From Neoscytalidium dimidiatum (Eukaryota > Ascomycota > Dothideomycetes > Botryosphaeriales > Botryosphaeriaceae): a stretch of DNA of 64,000 nucleotides. Shown piece by piece: positions 24,213 through 35,355 of this stretch (its first letter is position 1; every line of letters starts with the position of its first letter). The translations under genes and the position numbers were made by a program. Where the stretch lies: positions 2,418,001-2,482,000 of the forward strand of contig CM074700.1 of assembly GCA_037367355.1 (NCBI GenBank), written 5' to 3'. The notes under the pieces are model-generated. The model worked only from the letters and a program-made list of their open reading frames with translations, ran no database searches and was not told the DNA's origin.

Positions 24213-25770
24213 ATGAAGCTCTTCCACGCTGCGGTCTCTGGCCTAATCCTCAACACGGCATCAGCGCAAGTGGAAACATCCTCCAATCCTTCAATCTCGC
24301 TGACCCACTCTTCAGTATCCCTTTACTGAAACGTGACTACGCGCTTGGCACGAAACCGGTCCAGGGCGTCAACATCGGAGGTTGGCTCGTGCTAGAGCCC
24401 TGGATCACGCCGTCCATCTTCCAGCAATTCCCAGACTCCGCCGGCGTCGTCGACGAGTATACCCTCACTCAGAATATCCCCAGTGCCCGGGATGTCCTCC
24501 GAACCCACTGGGACAAATGGGTCTCCCTTGCCGACTTTCAGAAAATTGCGGACAACGGCTTCAATGCTGTCAGGATTCCGATCGGTAAGAATATCAACGA
24601 GATTCCTCCCGCCCTAACGATTCGCCGGCTGACCAAACCAGGATATTGGGCCTTCAAAAAGTACCACCAAGATCCCTACATTCTCGACGCGCAGCAGGAT
24701 CACCTCGACAAGGCACTTGACTGGGCCCGCCAAACGGGGCTCAAAGTCTGGGTCGACCTGCACGGCGCGCCGCGTTCGCAAAATGGCTTCGACAATTCGG
24801 GACAGCGCGTCGACATGCCCGGCTGGACGAGCGAGGACTCGGTCGCCCACACCCAGGACGTGATCCAGATGATCGCGACTAAGTACGCCGACCCATCCTA
24901 CGCCGATGTCGTCGTCGGCATCGAACTGCTTAACGAGCCGTTGATGGAGAGCCTCCCCGGTGGCCGTGGCGCAACGCAGCAGTACTACCAAGCCGGCTTC
25001 AACGCCGTGCGCGGCGTGGCCGGCAGCTCGGCGATGGTAGTGATCCAGGACGGTTTCGCTAACCCACCAGCGTGGAACGGTTTCCTGGCGGGCGAGGGCA
25101 CGCAGGGCGCGATTGTGGATCACCACGAGTACCAGGTATTTACGAACGACCTAGTGGCGCTCTCGCCGCAACAGCACGTCGATGCCGTGTGCTCGCACGC
25201 GCAGGAATGGGGAACAGGACAAGATAAGTTCGTCATTGTTGGCGAGTTTACCGGCGCGATGACGGATTGCGCTCCCGCTCTTGTAAGTATTCTCTTCTCT
25301 TGTTTTTCCAACCCCTTTCCTTGTTCTTGCTCAAAGATGCATGTCCTCCCTTGCCTCTGTCTGTCCCACATGGCACCCAGCCTCCTTTTTTTTTTTTCTC
25401 CCCATAACCTACTTCGCCCCTTCAACTACCTCCAATTAACACAAATCCATGAAAATAGAACGGCTACGGGATTGGAGCTCGATATGATGGCACCTACAGC
25501 AAACGCCAACCCGATGGTAGCTACCTTAGCTCCAGCTTTGTCGGCAGCTGCCACACCATCAACTGGATCGACCAATGGTCCGAGCAGAACAAGACTGAGA
25601 CGCGCAACTATATCAATGCCCAGCTCGACGTCTTCGAGCAGAAGGCCCGGGGTTGGTTCTGGTGGAACTTCAAGACCGAGGCTGCCGCCGAGTGGGACCT
25701 CTTCCGCCTCATCGACGCCGGCGTCTTCCCGAAGCTGCAGGGCAGGGTTAGCGGCATCAAATGCACGTAA
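24213..25770 (+). CDS. Secreted exo-beta-1,3-glucanase (GH5)
   Basis: Glycoside hydrolase family 5 (Exg1-like) enzyme releasing glucose from beta-1,3-glucan at the cell wall. Preferred model: exons 24213-24265, 24316-24584, 24642-25282 and 25459-25770 (424 residues). Residues 1-18 form a signal peptide ending NTASA, then a short propeptide IPLLKR with a Kex2-type KR site at 23-24. The mature enzyme shows QGVNIGGWLVLEPWITPSIF, VDLHGAPRSQNGFDNSG, acid/base Glu about 206 (GIELLNEPL) and nucleophile Glu about 309 (VIVGEFTGAMTDCAP). Intron 1 must be GC-AG (donor GCAAGT at 24266) to give this protein. Intron 2 (57 bases) is in frame and stop-free. Intron 3 is 176 bases. The GH5 assignment is certain; the exact 5' splicing is inferred. 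Confidence 0.9.
24266..24315 (+). other. Probable GC-AG intron
   Basis: Donor GCAAGT at 24266, branch GCTGACC, acceptor TTCAG at 24315, 50 bases. It is the only removal I find that joins the signal-peptide exon to the KR-DYALG frame. The rival is a GT-AG intron 24270-24364 (95 bases), which joins the signal peptide directly to GVNIGGW. Confidence 0.6.
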
Positions 25771-26785
25771 TGCGTGGACTGGAAAACGCATGTTTGCAAC
25801 GCACTGGTGCGTTTGCTCTTGGAACTGGCATCATCATACAATAATCTTCTTTCGGTTGGATGAAGGCGATGGAGCTTTCTTCTTGGAAAGCCTGGTTGGG
25901 ACTCAACATATCTTACTTGGGCAAATCTTGGGATGCACTCAACGACGTCATGGAAACACCTACGCGGGCGACTCATCTTACCACTTAATACTTCGATACC
26001 CAACCATACAAATGCCTTTAGCCTCTAGCTCGTATTCGCGTGTGAGGTTTTCACAAGCTGTGCTTTGCCTTTCTCTTCGCATGTTTTCAAAGCGACTATC
26101 ACGGCATACAAGATGGCCCACACTAGCTGGAGTATGCACACTCATTTTGCACGCACAGCTTTACAAGCAACTCAAGAGTAATCGATCGCATCCATACTGT
26201 TCCATCAATCTACTTTCCCTACGGCCAATTCCCACCAGAATTATTACCATGCACGTCGCCTGCCCGTTTTTGCTTTCTTGCACGTCTCATATCCTACTGT
26301 ACAAGCATGTGCCCGAAAACAAGAAGTCCAGAATTCCCCGAAGAAGAAGTAGTAACCCAACTCACTACCAGAGGGGTGAAAAAGCCGCTTGAAAAGGAGC
26401 CCCCCTCCGTCTCGCTCCGTTTGCTCACTCAATTCGCTTTCTCAACCGTCATCATCAAATGCTCAAGACCTCCCAAAACAAAGCACAAAACATCAGAAAA
26501 CAATCATGATTCCTTCGGACCCAGTGTGAGATGATGACGTTCAACGTCATGCATGAGCAGATGACGATGAAGAAGCTGCTGCCGCCGCCGCCGCCGCTGC
26601 TGCTGATGACGCCAAACAAGACAATCAAGAATTTGGGAGAGATGGGAACAGAAAAGAGGTGAGAAATCCCGCACGTTCTAACCTCTTCATTCCGCTCTCC
26701 AACCCAAAAACTGAATGCCCATGTGCATGAACACGTATGAAGGCGTCGAAGCAAAAGGTCGAACAGCTGAAGAAAAAAAAAAAGA
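25771..26785. other. Convergent intergenic region
   Basis: 3' flanks of the GH5 glucanase and the AAA-bromodomain gene. An open frame without an ATG runs on past the glucanase but is non-coding in appearance. Contains a short GCC/GCT microsatellite (see the separate entry). Confidence 0.6.
26574..26607. repeat. GCC/GCT trinucleotide run
   Basis: An imperfect run of GCC then GCT units in the 3' flank of the AAA-bromodomain gene, about 180 bases after its stop codon. Not coding in any supported model. Confidence 0.75.
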
Positions 26786-29700
26786 CTACTGCTTGTCCTG
26801 CTTCTCCTGGCTTGGAGGCCAAACTTTTTGCACCTCCTCAATGTCGCGGATGATCTCATTGAACGCGTCCGAGGCGCTGTGCATGACACGAATACGGTTC
26901 CATTGGCCTCGTTCCTTCCAGATGGCTGCCATCATGGCAGCGTTGACCTGCTCCAGTTGTTCGACGGAGAGACCAGAACTACGGTGAACAAGCTCTCTAT
27001 GGAAATTAACAAGTTCTGCCTCATCAATGATGAGGTGAGGTTCGGGCTGTTGCTCGTTCGAGTTGAGCAATGAGCCAATCTTGGGCTCTTGGCGCGCAGG
27101 CGGCATCGCAGCGGCCGGGATGTGGGGTTGCGATGATTGTGACTGTTGTGAATTAGATAGTTGACTACTAGCAAACGGCTCCTGAGTGTCAGGGATCTGA
27201 GATCCTCCGGATTGGGCAGGGCCCGATGCAAAGTCTGGATGAAGGCCGGGCGGAATGCCGTTGATCGTGCTCTGCGTATTCGAGAAGGGTCCGGAAGAAG
27301 GGTCTGATGTCTTCTGACCGGACGTAGTCGTGGATGCACTGTTTTGATAGTCGGCGGGCTGAGTATTAGGAGCCATCTGGGTATGTCCGGATCTTTGTGA
27401 CCTATTGAAGGCCTGTGTGTTCTTTGCACTCTGTTGAGTGTCTTCAAGGAGCTTCTGCCGCTTGTCGCGGTGTTCTGAGCCCTGACTTCCGCCCAAATTA
27501 ATGCTCTCCTCACCGAAGCCAGCTGAGCCGTTACGCTGCCGATGTTGGCTGCTTGTGTTCTCCGAGACTGAAAGTCCATTGGAGAGCGAGCTGGTTGGGG
27601 CAACCGGATGGGAAGGGATGACAGGCGGTATGTGTGGTTCTTCAGGATTAGACTCGCCAAGCATGATTGGGCCAACAGTCTCTGGTTCACTGTTGTGGTT
27701 GCTCCGAGGCGGAGGGACGTTAGCGTGAACTTCAGTCACTTGTCGACCTTCCCGTGCTGCCTTCTCTCGCTCTTCCTCTACCAATGCTTTGAGGCGCTCT
27801 TCTTCCCTCCTGCAAACCGCCTCGCAAGCCGCTACGAGGTCTGGACGCGTTTCTTCAATATGACGGACGTCGACTTCTACGTTGGTATAGATTTCGTCGG
27901 CCTTGAAGATGTTCGCCTTATGCCCAACAGTTCTCGCGTCTTTCGCGATCATCTTAATATCCTCGACAAGGTCGCGGGGTCGCTTGTAATAGCCGTTGAC
28001 AAGACGCTCTTCGACTTGCCCAAGGCTCAAGTTATAGTAGAATTTCCCTGTAGATGTTTCCACAAGCCCTTTGACGCCTTTGTTGTCGTAGGCGATTTCG
28101 TATGGCCTGTACTCGTCCTGGCGTTGGTCAAGAGGAATATCGCTAGTCAAGATTCTTGGATTTTCCTCTTCATAGAGGTACGATATCGCGCTGTCTGGGA
28201 CAATGTTCTGTTTCCATAGATTGGTTTGAGAGTACTTTCTCCGGAGTTCCGACAAGATGGGATGTAGGGCCTGCTTGAGCAAATTGAGGATGTAGCGATC
28301 CTGCTTCTTGACAGCCTTCGCGGTCGCCTTCGGGGGTTCCTTTGGTGGGACGACTGGCTCAGGTGCCTCCTCCAATTCCTCAAATTTGCGTTTCCTCCGG
28401 TTGTGCTCAGGGAACTGCTTCGGAGCCTTCTTGATGTAGTCAATCACAGTCTCGAAGTATTCTTTGCGGGCGGCCTCATTGGGGCGCTTTAATTCATACT
28501 GGTTTTTCAGCGAAAAGCCAAATAGATCCCTGATCATGTCCTGGTTAAGCTTGTCGTCCCCAGCACGTTGTTCCATGGTTCCCAGCACAAGCACCGGCTC
28601 ATTTGCAGGCATGGTACGCAGAAGACTTTTGAAGATGTTGACCACACCCGGGCTGACGCTTTCGTACCATACGTCAACATGGGGGATGTAGATGACCGAG
28701 GGTTTGTGAGTCCGAACTTCTTTGAAAAGCTGCACCAGCGTTGCCTCCGCTGACTTATCTTTATCTCCAAGTAGATTTGGAAGATCGAACGACTGGACAT
28801 GCATGTTGTCGAACTTGTGAAGTAAAGCCGCACCAATCTCCTGTTGACCCATGCCTTCGTAGCCACGAATGAGAAGTCGAGGTCGGAATATTCGAACTTG
28901 GTCGAAGTCACGCTTGACATTCTCGCGCTCGAAACCGAAATCATCCTCGTCCCGGTCATCATATTGCGCCTCTTCAAGTGCATTCAGTTTCTTTGGAGGA
29001 GGAATAAGCTCATCGATGATCTGCACAATGTCCTCGAGCTGCGGTTTTAAGAGCGGGGCGGTGGATTTATGCAAAGGCGCGCCACCAAATGAAGTTGAGC
29101 GCTGCGACGAAGGCACAATCTTGTTAACTGAGATCATGAAATCCTTCGCTGAGACTTTGATCTTGCCGGTGTCAATGACCAGCTTTTTGTTAGACTGGTA
29201 GATCTGAGGGTAGGTGCTTTGTACTGCATTGACTGCAGCTTCCGTGCACAGCGCACGAAGATCGGCACCACCATAACCCTTAGTCAGTTCAGCCAACTGA
29301 TTCTTGAAGTCGTCTGACAGAGGAGGGCTCCAGTTCTTGGTGTGGATGTCGATAATAGAGCGACGAGCCTTGACGTCAGGAAGGGGGAAGTAGAATTCAC
29401 GATCAAACCTTCCTGGACGACGTAAGGCTGGATCAACATTGTCAGGCCGATTGGTAGCTCCAATGATCACAACCTGACCGCGGTCGTCCATGCCGTCCAT
29501 AAGGGCCAGGAGGGTCGCTACGATAGAAGCCAGTGAAGATTCTGATTTACTAGACCGTACCGGTGCAAGACCATCGATCTCGTCGAAGAAGATGATGCTG
29601 GGTTGGTTTTTACGAGCATCATCGAAAAGCATGCGGAGCTGACGTTCAGCCTCTCCGACCCATTTACTGAGTGCATCAGCCCCTTTGCGCATATAAAAGG

Positions 29701-32070
29701 TGACCTTCTTGCCGTTCGCGCTAACAGCGTTGGACAAAGCACGCGCCAGGAGGGTCTTGCCGGTACCAGGAGGTCCGTGGAATAGCACACCACGGGGCGG
29801 AGTGATCTTGAATTTCTGGAAGATCTCAGGATAGAGTAGGGGTAGGGTCACCATCTCCTTGAGCTGGTTGATGTGATTATCCAGGCCACCGACGCTGTCG
29901 AAGTTGACATTCTCGTCAACAGTGATAGGGCTAACGTCTGCGTTGCTTCCCTTGTCGATCTTGCCGAAGTTGGCCGGTCCACCACGAGCGGCTTTGTCAC
30001 CGCCGTGAGCCGCTCCGGCTCCCGTCAACAAACCACCCGTCATCGGAATTGAGAGACCTTCGGCTGTACCACTGACCGCATGTGGGCCTCGCTGTCCGCT
30101 TTGGTTTTCCTCGTCATCGTCGCTACTATCCGAATCGAACTCACCAAGAATCTCGCGACGAGCCGATGTACCTAGACTATTGTCAATGCGGAGCTCTCTG
30201 TAAAACTATTGTGCTTGGATAACAGACCGATTACAGGCTGACCTTCAACAATTCCACCGAATGGCCCGGCGAGAGTGTGCAGGGGACGCCATCCACCACC
30301 TCCTCCTTTCCGCTTGCTCTGCGTTGATGGTTCCCCCTCGGCTTGGGCTAATGCCATTTCATTTGCATCTTTGATGAGTCTCTCCGTTAGACTCATCTGA
30401 ACGTAGCTGATATTTGGGTCTCTGTTGCGGAGATTCGGCTTGTGGGGCTCAACTGTCGCTGGCTCCGCACGGGTGTGTCGGGTCCGGCGGCTCCGTCGAT
30501 TGTCTTCCTGTAGGTCAGCAGCTTCTTCGCGAAGCTCATTGTAGTCTAACGGTTCATCTTCTTCAGAATTCGAGTTCCGTCTAGAGCGTTGTGAAGACTT
30601 CCTGGTCGATTTCCTGCGAGTGATGCTCTCGTCACCGGAGCTCTTCTGGCGTTTGCTGGGCGGTTGCTCGGAATCATCGTCGCCATCGCCGTCGTCGTCG
30701 TCATCATCATCAGATTCGTGCTTATCTGCATCGGGATCGAAATCATCGCTACTGTCATCCGCACGCCGCTTCTGCGATCCTTTGGTGGCAGACCGAGTTT
30801 TGCTCTCAAACTGTTTCAAATCATCTATTAGACTTTTAATTTCTCGTTTCGAGACCCTCTGACGCTTGGGTATGTAGAAGCCCGCATCCGGGATAGCCTC
30901 CTGCTTAGGCGCGCCTGTCTTTTTCTTCCGCTTATGCGCCGAAGCCACAGGCTGCGCCGACAGGTTTGGCTGTGCAGATTGGGTCGAGAATGTAGGTGTA
31001 GCTGAAAGGGATGACTGTGCAGTTTGTACAGAGACTGCGGATGTGGCTGAGAGAGTTGTTTCTGACGCTGTGACTGAATTGAAATGAGGTGCACCTACTT
31101 GTTGGCCTCTATTACGCCCTCTGGTGATAGGGCCTTCATCGCTGTCGTCTTCCTCATCGTTCTGCTGTTCATGCTCCGATTCTTGAATGACAGCCTCGCC
31201 TGACTGAGCATCTTCAATGTTCTGTCCTCCTTCGAGTCGAATCTCTGAGGTGACGGATGCAGCACGACTGACTTGAACTTTGTTATGTCCGTCTTCGTTC
31301 GTCTGGAGTGGGTCGGGGCTTTGCGCAGAATGACCAGAAGCTTCCTGAGATGCTTCCATGATGGTGCTGGGACGCTTCATTGGCGCTTTCCGTCCTTGAG
31401 CTGGACGAGCGCCGATACGCCGCTGTGGTGAGTGACTACGGGTTGCAGAACGGGCAGAACGGGCCCTTCCTGTGTTGCCCAGCTCTTGAAGCGGTTCGTC
31501 CCGGTCCTCAGAGAGACGTGCGCTCCTGCGAGTCTTCACATTCGGTTCTGGTTGTGCGGACTTACTTGCAGCGCGTGTGGACCTTGCGCGTGTGCTGCGT
31601 GTGTCTTTGCCTTTGTACAGTGAGGGTACGTTGAACTTTACGATTAGTGAGTTTTGTTGCTTACGCTTGTCGCCGACATTCTTCTCAATCGACTCGGCAA
31701 TCAAGTCCGGGTCATCTTCAATGTCTTCCTCGGCGCTCTCCTCGTACTTGATCTCCTTCTTTGCTGCAGAGCGCGCCGGGCGACCACTGGCGTTCATCTC
31801 GGGCGGCTCTGCCTCAGACTCAGCGCCTGTTGAGGCGTATGTCTCTTCACTTATTTCATCGTCGTCGTCATCAACAATGTCATCGTCATCGGTATCATAT
31901 GCGCGCCGCGACCGTTTCTGGTTCTTCTTGCGCGCAGGCGTTGACTTTTTCTTGCTCTTCTTGGACGAACGACGTGGCGGGGATGATGGATTCTCCTCGA
32001 AATCGGAGTCGTTAGGATCTGAGAGGTTGACATCGAAGTCCTCTAGCTTCGAAGTCCGGGACCCTCTCAT
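26786..32070 (-). CDS. ATAD2/Yta7/Abo1-type AAA ATPase with bromodomain
   Basis: Chromatin-associated AAA+ protein of the family of yeast Yta7, S. pombe Abo1 and human ATAD2, which remodel or load histone H3-H4. Model: exon 1 32070-30224, exon 2 30176-26786, about 1,745 residues. The N-terminal third is acidic/basic and disordered. AAA1 starts near residue 705 (FDSVGGLDNHINQLKEM) with Walker A GPPGTGKT about 750, Walker B IIFFDEIDG, and the arginine-finger stretch RRPGRFDREF. AAA2 has a decayed P-loop, RGYEGMGQQEIG, lacking the Lys. A bromodomain-like region follows (about 1235-1370), then a Gln/Ser-rich linker and a conserved-looking C-terminal helical end. The intron (47 bases, donor GTTATC) is uncertain; a GTCAGC donor with a different acceptor also keeps frame. 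Confidence 0.9.
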
Positions 32071-34106
32071 GTTGGAGGTGAGTCGTGCGGTGGCCCAAAG
32101 AGGTGGGCAAGAGAGGCGGAGTCGCTATTCGCGAGGTAGACATCAGTGCAGCTCCAGAGATAGATGGCATGGGGGGAAGCTTGCGCAGGAATGGGCGTAA
32201 GCGATGGGCAGATCTTACAACAAAGCAACAGACGAGAAGCGATCAGCTTGCAACAATATTGAGATAATGGGGTGCTGGTGGTGCAGACGGCAGCGGTCGC
32301 GATGGGCGGGCGCGCAGCTGGAGCGACGGCGGTGGATGCTGCTCGAGGACGGGAGGCGACGATGTGGCGAAGCACGCGTGCGATGATGAGCGGACGCGTG
32401 CAGCGATGCAGCGACCGAGTCGCAGACGTTGTCGGAGGAGATGCAGCAAGGCGCTGGGCGTGAATGGAGTTGTGTGGGAGAGGAGCGGCAGTGTTTTGGG
32501 TTCGTGTTCAAGGCGCCCGTCGCGGTGCACAGCGATGCCAAGACCCGCTTACGCCGGCGCGGGCGGGCCAATCAGCGCCGCCAAAACATCAACCACTTTT
32601 CTCGTGCGCGAACGCACATCCTTATGCCACTGCGACGCGCCCCTCTGCAGACGCTGCAAATGGGCTGCAAATGCCTCGAAATTGCATGCAATTGTCTTGC
32701 CGCAACTCCGCGACTTGATCCCACGCCATTTCGGGCGTCCCCGCCCCCTGTCTGGCCTCTCTCCCGCAGCTCCATAATCGACCTCCGCGTCCTTCTCAGG
32801 CACCCTAGCTGCCGTCGATCGGCTGCAGGAACCATTGAGGCTCAAAACCTTATCGCTGTTAAGCTCCTGCCAGCGGGCGTGTCCTTCTTTGTGGGGAAGC
32901 ACGTGCGCATGCCGTGCCCGACCCGCCGCAACGCTCTCGCGCGCGTCCGCGCTTCGTTCCCAAAACGAACAGACATCATCATTCACACGCACCACTGGCA
33001 GTTTCTTGACATGCGCAATGCTTTTTGTCGTACCTAGCGATCTTACGGCATATTCTGCCCGCTGGCAAGATATTATTCCCCACGACTAAGAGAGCCGAGG
33101 CTCTAGCATGCTTACAAGGCACATGTGCACGTGTAGGGCTAGGTTTGCATGTGTGTGTGGACAGGTGCTGTTGAAAGATCCCCTTTGTTGATGGAATGGC
33201 GATGGGGAAGTCTGAGGTCGGTGGTTTCGAGTAGCGGAAGCCACTTGGGAGCCGTCCCGGTGGCTCTCTCTCGTGCGCACTTTCAATTTGGCGAGAGCGC
33301 CGAGGTTTCCCCGGTAGGTTACTGCGCTTGTTGACCTACCACCCTCCACGCCTCCACAACTACTTCTACCTCTATCTCTGACTCTACTTTTACCCAGTAG
33401 TCAGTGAGTGGATCCTATCTGCAATCTCATGGAGACCAGAATCTCTTGAGGCTGCCGGAGAATGATGATTATTGCCACATCATGTGCAATATAGTAATCT
33501 ATCCACCTGCGCACAGCTGGACATGTTGTTATATAGTCAACGAGGAAGCTTCGGCGGTGCCACCTGTTCCGGCCAATAACCGGCGAGTGTGATGGACAGG
33601 CGGTATCCAAAATGAAGTTGCATATGGTATTCTACCAGCACACAGCGTGTATTACGCGTAGGAGATGAATGCTGCAGCCAACTCGAGGCTGTCCTGGACA
33701 GAGAATGTAACAATGAGCTATTCTTTGATGTTGATAGAAGACCTGACTAATCTCAACGATTCCTACGGCTTTTATTGTCAAAAGGCAGCCAAATAAGTCT
33801 CATTCCTTCTGCTCGGCAAAGGCGAGGGGGGTGGGCCTCTGATGGACTTCGATACGCTGCAACTTGGCCTTGCACAACATCACGATTTCTGATGTTCGCT
33901 CACCCGGCCGCCCAATGAATCAATATACATGAATGGTATACTATTGTTACAGTTTGATTGCATTTCATCAAGAGCGATCCTCTACACATTTTCCAATAGT
34001 TCTGTACGCTCATCGACGAAACGCCCTTTAATATGCTAGAATATTTTGATCAACCGATCCAGCACTATAATCATCAGCCGAAATATCAGAGGCTTCGTAG
34101 TTGCAG
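32071..34106. other. Gene-free interval of 2.0 kb
   Basis: The left part (32.1-33.0 kb) is GC-rich and holds the promoter of the AAA-bromodomain gene; the right part is of lower GC. No recognisable protein or RNA gene in either half. Confidence 0.5.
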
Positions 34107-35030
34107 TTACTCACCATCCCCGCCCATGGCCAGCTCACCAGCACAATCGATCTTGGCTGCGATGCCGTTTTGAATCCTTATCTTTACAAATCCCTCTCTC
34201 ATTACTGACATCTTGGTGTAGATCATGAGGGTGTAGAACGAACGGCTGACCCATCTGCCAAGAGCCAGGAATGGTTTCAGTATCATAGGGTCATCCGTTC
34301 GCGGCCTTTTCGCGTCAATGACCGCTTGCCTCGCTACAGCATACTCCACAGTAGTCGCGGCAATACTGCCGTCAGCCGTTACCTCTGACGGCGAGGCATA
34401 GTACACCTTATCCTTCATACCAGGCAGGCGCATAACCTCAATTCGAAGAGCCAGGCCCTTCTGAGGACCAAGCCTAGGTACAGCGGAAATAGAACGGACT
34501 ATCCCCACCGGTGCTGCGGCAAGCCAGGTGCCTATGCAAGCCCAGAACACGGCAATGACACCGAAAGCCAAAGGGACCCAGCTTGCAAGGCCATTTCTAT
34601 CCTTCTCTTCCTTGAAATCTTCGAAGAAGAATTTGTACGATGACGCAGCAGCACCGAAGCAAGCGAAAGCGGCGACGTAGCAGACTATTCGGAAGCCTGT
34701 TTGCTTGGGAGCAGCATAAAGCGGAGTCTCAGAACTCTTCGATGCTATTTTCTGGAGGATGTCTCCTTCCCATGCTTTCAAGGGAGTCTTGACTTTGCTC
34801 TGATATGCCTTGGGAGCAGCGGCTTTAACGACCTTCGGGGTTGAGGTGGCGGCGCCAGGTCCGGTTTTCGCAGATACGGCACGCAGAGTGCTTGATGCAA
34901 AGAAACGCACGGCTGGGTGTAGTCTCGGCTGGGCAATCCGACTTTCAAAAGCAGCAGTGCGAAGGCACGATGGCAAGTGGGAGAGCGGGTATCTCGCGAA
35001 GGGGACAGCACCTCTGAAGCAGGTGGCCAT
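34107..35030 (-). CDS. Mitochondrial membrane protein of unknown function
   Basis: Single exon, 307 residues, start ATG at 35030. The first ~55 residues are basic and Ser/Ala/Arg-rich without acids (RFFASSTLRAVSA), a strong mitochondrial presequence pattern. Two hydrophobic segments follow: about residues 112-130 (IVCYVAAFACFGAAASSYKF) and 149-172 (WVPLAFGVIAVFWACIGTWL). A mostly hydrophilic C-terminal domain then follows. Layout and the preceding LYAAPKQTGFR resemble small inner-membrane proteins such as the TMEM223/TMEM186 group, but I cannot assign the family with confidence. It is divergent from the PDH component X gene, 325 bases away, consistent with shared control of mitochondrial genes. 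Confidence 0.7.
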   Translation of the reverse strand: MATCFRGAVPFARYPLSHLPSCLRTAAFESRIAQPRLHPAVRFFASSTLRAVSAKTGPGAATSTPKVVKAAAPKAYQSKVKTPLKAWEGDILQKIASKSSETPLYAAPKQTGFRIVCYVAAFACFGAAASSYKFFFEDFKEEKDRNGLASWVPLAFGVIAVFWACIGTWLAAAPVGIVRSISAVPRLGPQKGLALRIEVMRLPGMKDKVYYASPSEVTADGSIAATTVEYAVARQAVIDAKRPRTDDPMILKPFLALGRWVSRSFYTLMIYTKMSVMREGFVKIRIQNGIAAKIDCAGELAMGGDGE

Positions 35031-35355
35031 GGCTACTGCTGCACACCGGTCAACACGAGGCCACCACGGCGGGAAAAAGAGGCCATACCGAGCGCGAACG
35101 GGGCTGGGCGCGCAAGTGGCAGAAGCGTGTCAGCGGGCAAAAAGTGCAGCTCAACGGAGATCAGCTCCCCGCCGCACTCCGACGCGGAACTCGCAGGTGG
35201 TGCGGCGCCGGGATTTTCCCAAGCACCAAGACACCCGCCGGCCGCGTTCCCAACACTCCGACGCCTCACCACCGCTCTCGCTTCCCTCAGCTCTGCCCGC
35301 GGCACCCACGCCCCAAGTTCAACTCCTGCGAGGCATTGCTGCCTCTAAGGTCAAA
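35031..35355. promoter_or_regulatory. Divergent promoter between two mitochondrial genes
   Basis: 325 bases separate the two start codons (35030 minus, 35356 plus). Both products carry mitochondrial presequences. No TATA box stands out; the region is GC-rich. Shared regulation is inferred from geometry only. Confidence 0.5.

Noticed and set aside
24158..26392. Single 744-codon frame through the glucanase and beyond
   Set aside because: It begins at GTG, includes introns, and after 25282 leaves the catalytic frame. The GH5 motifs near the end are read in another frame after the third intron.
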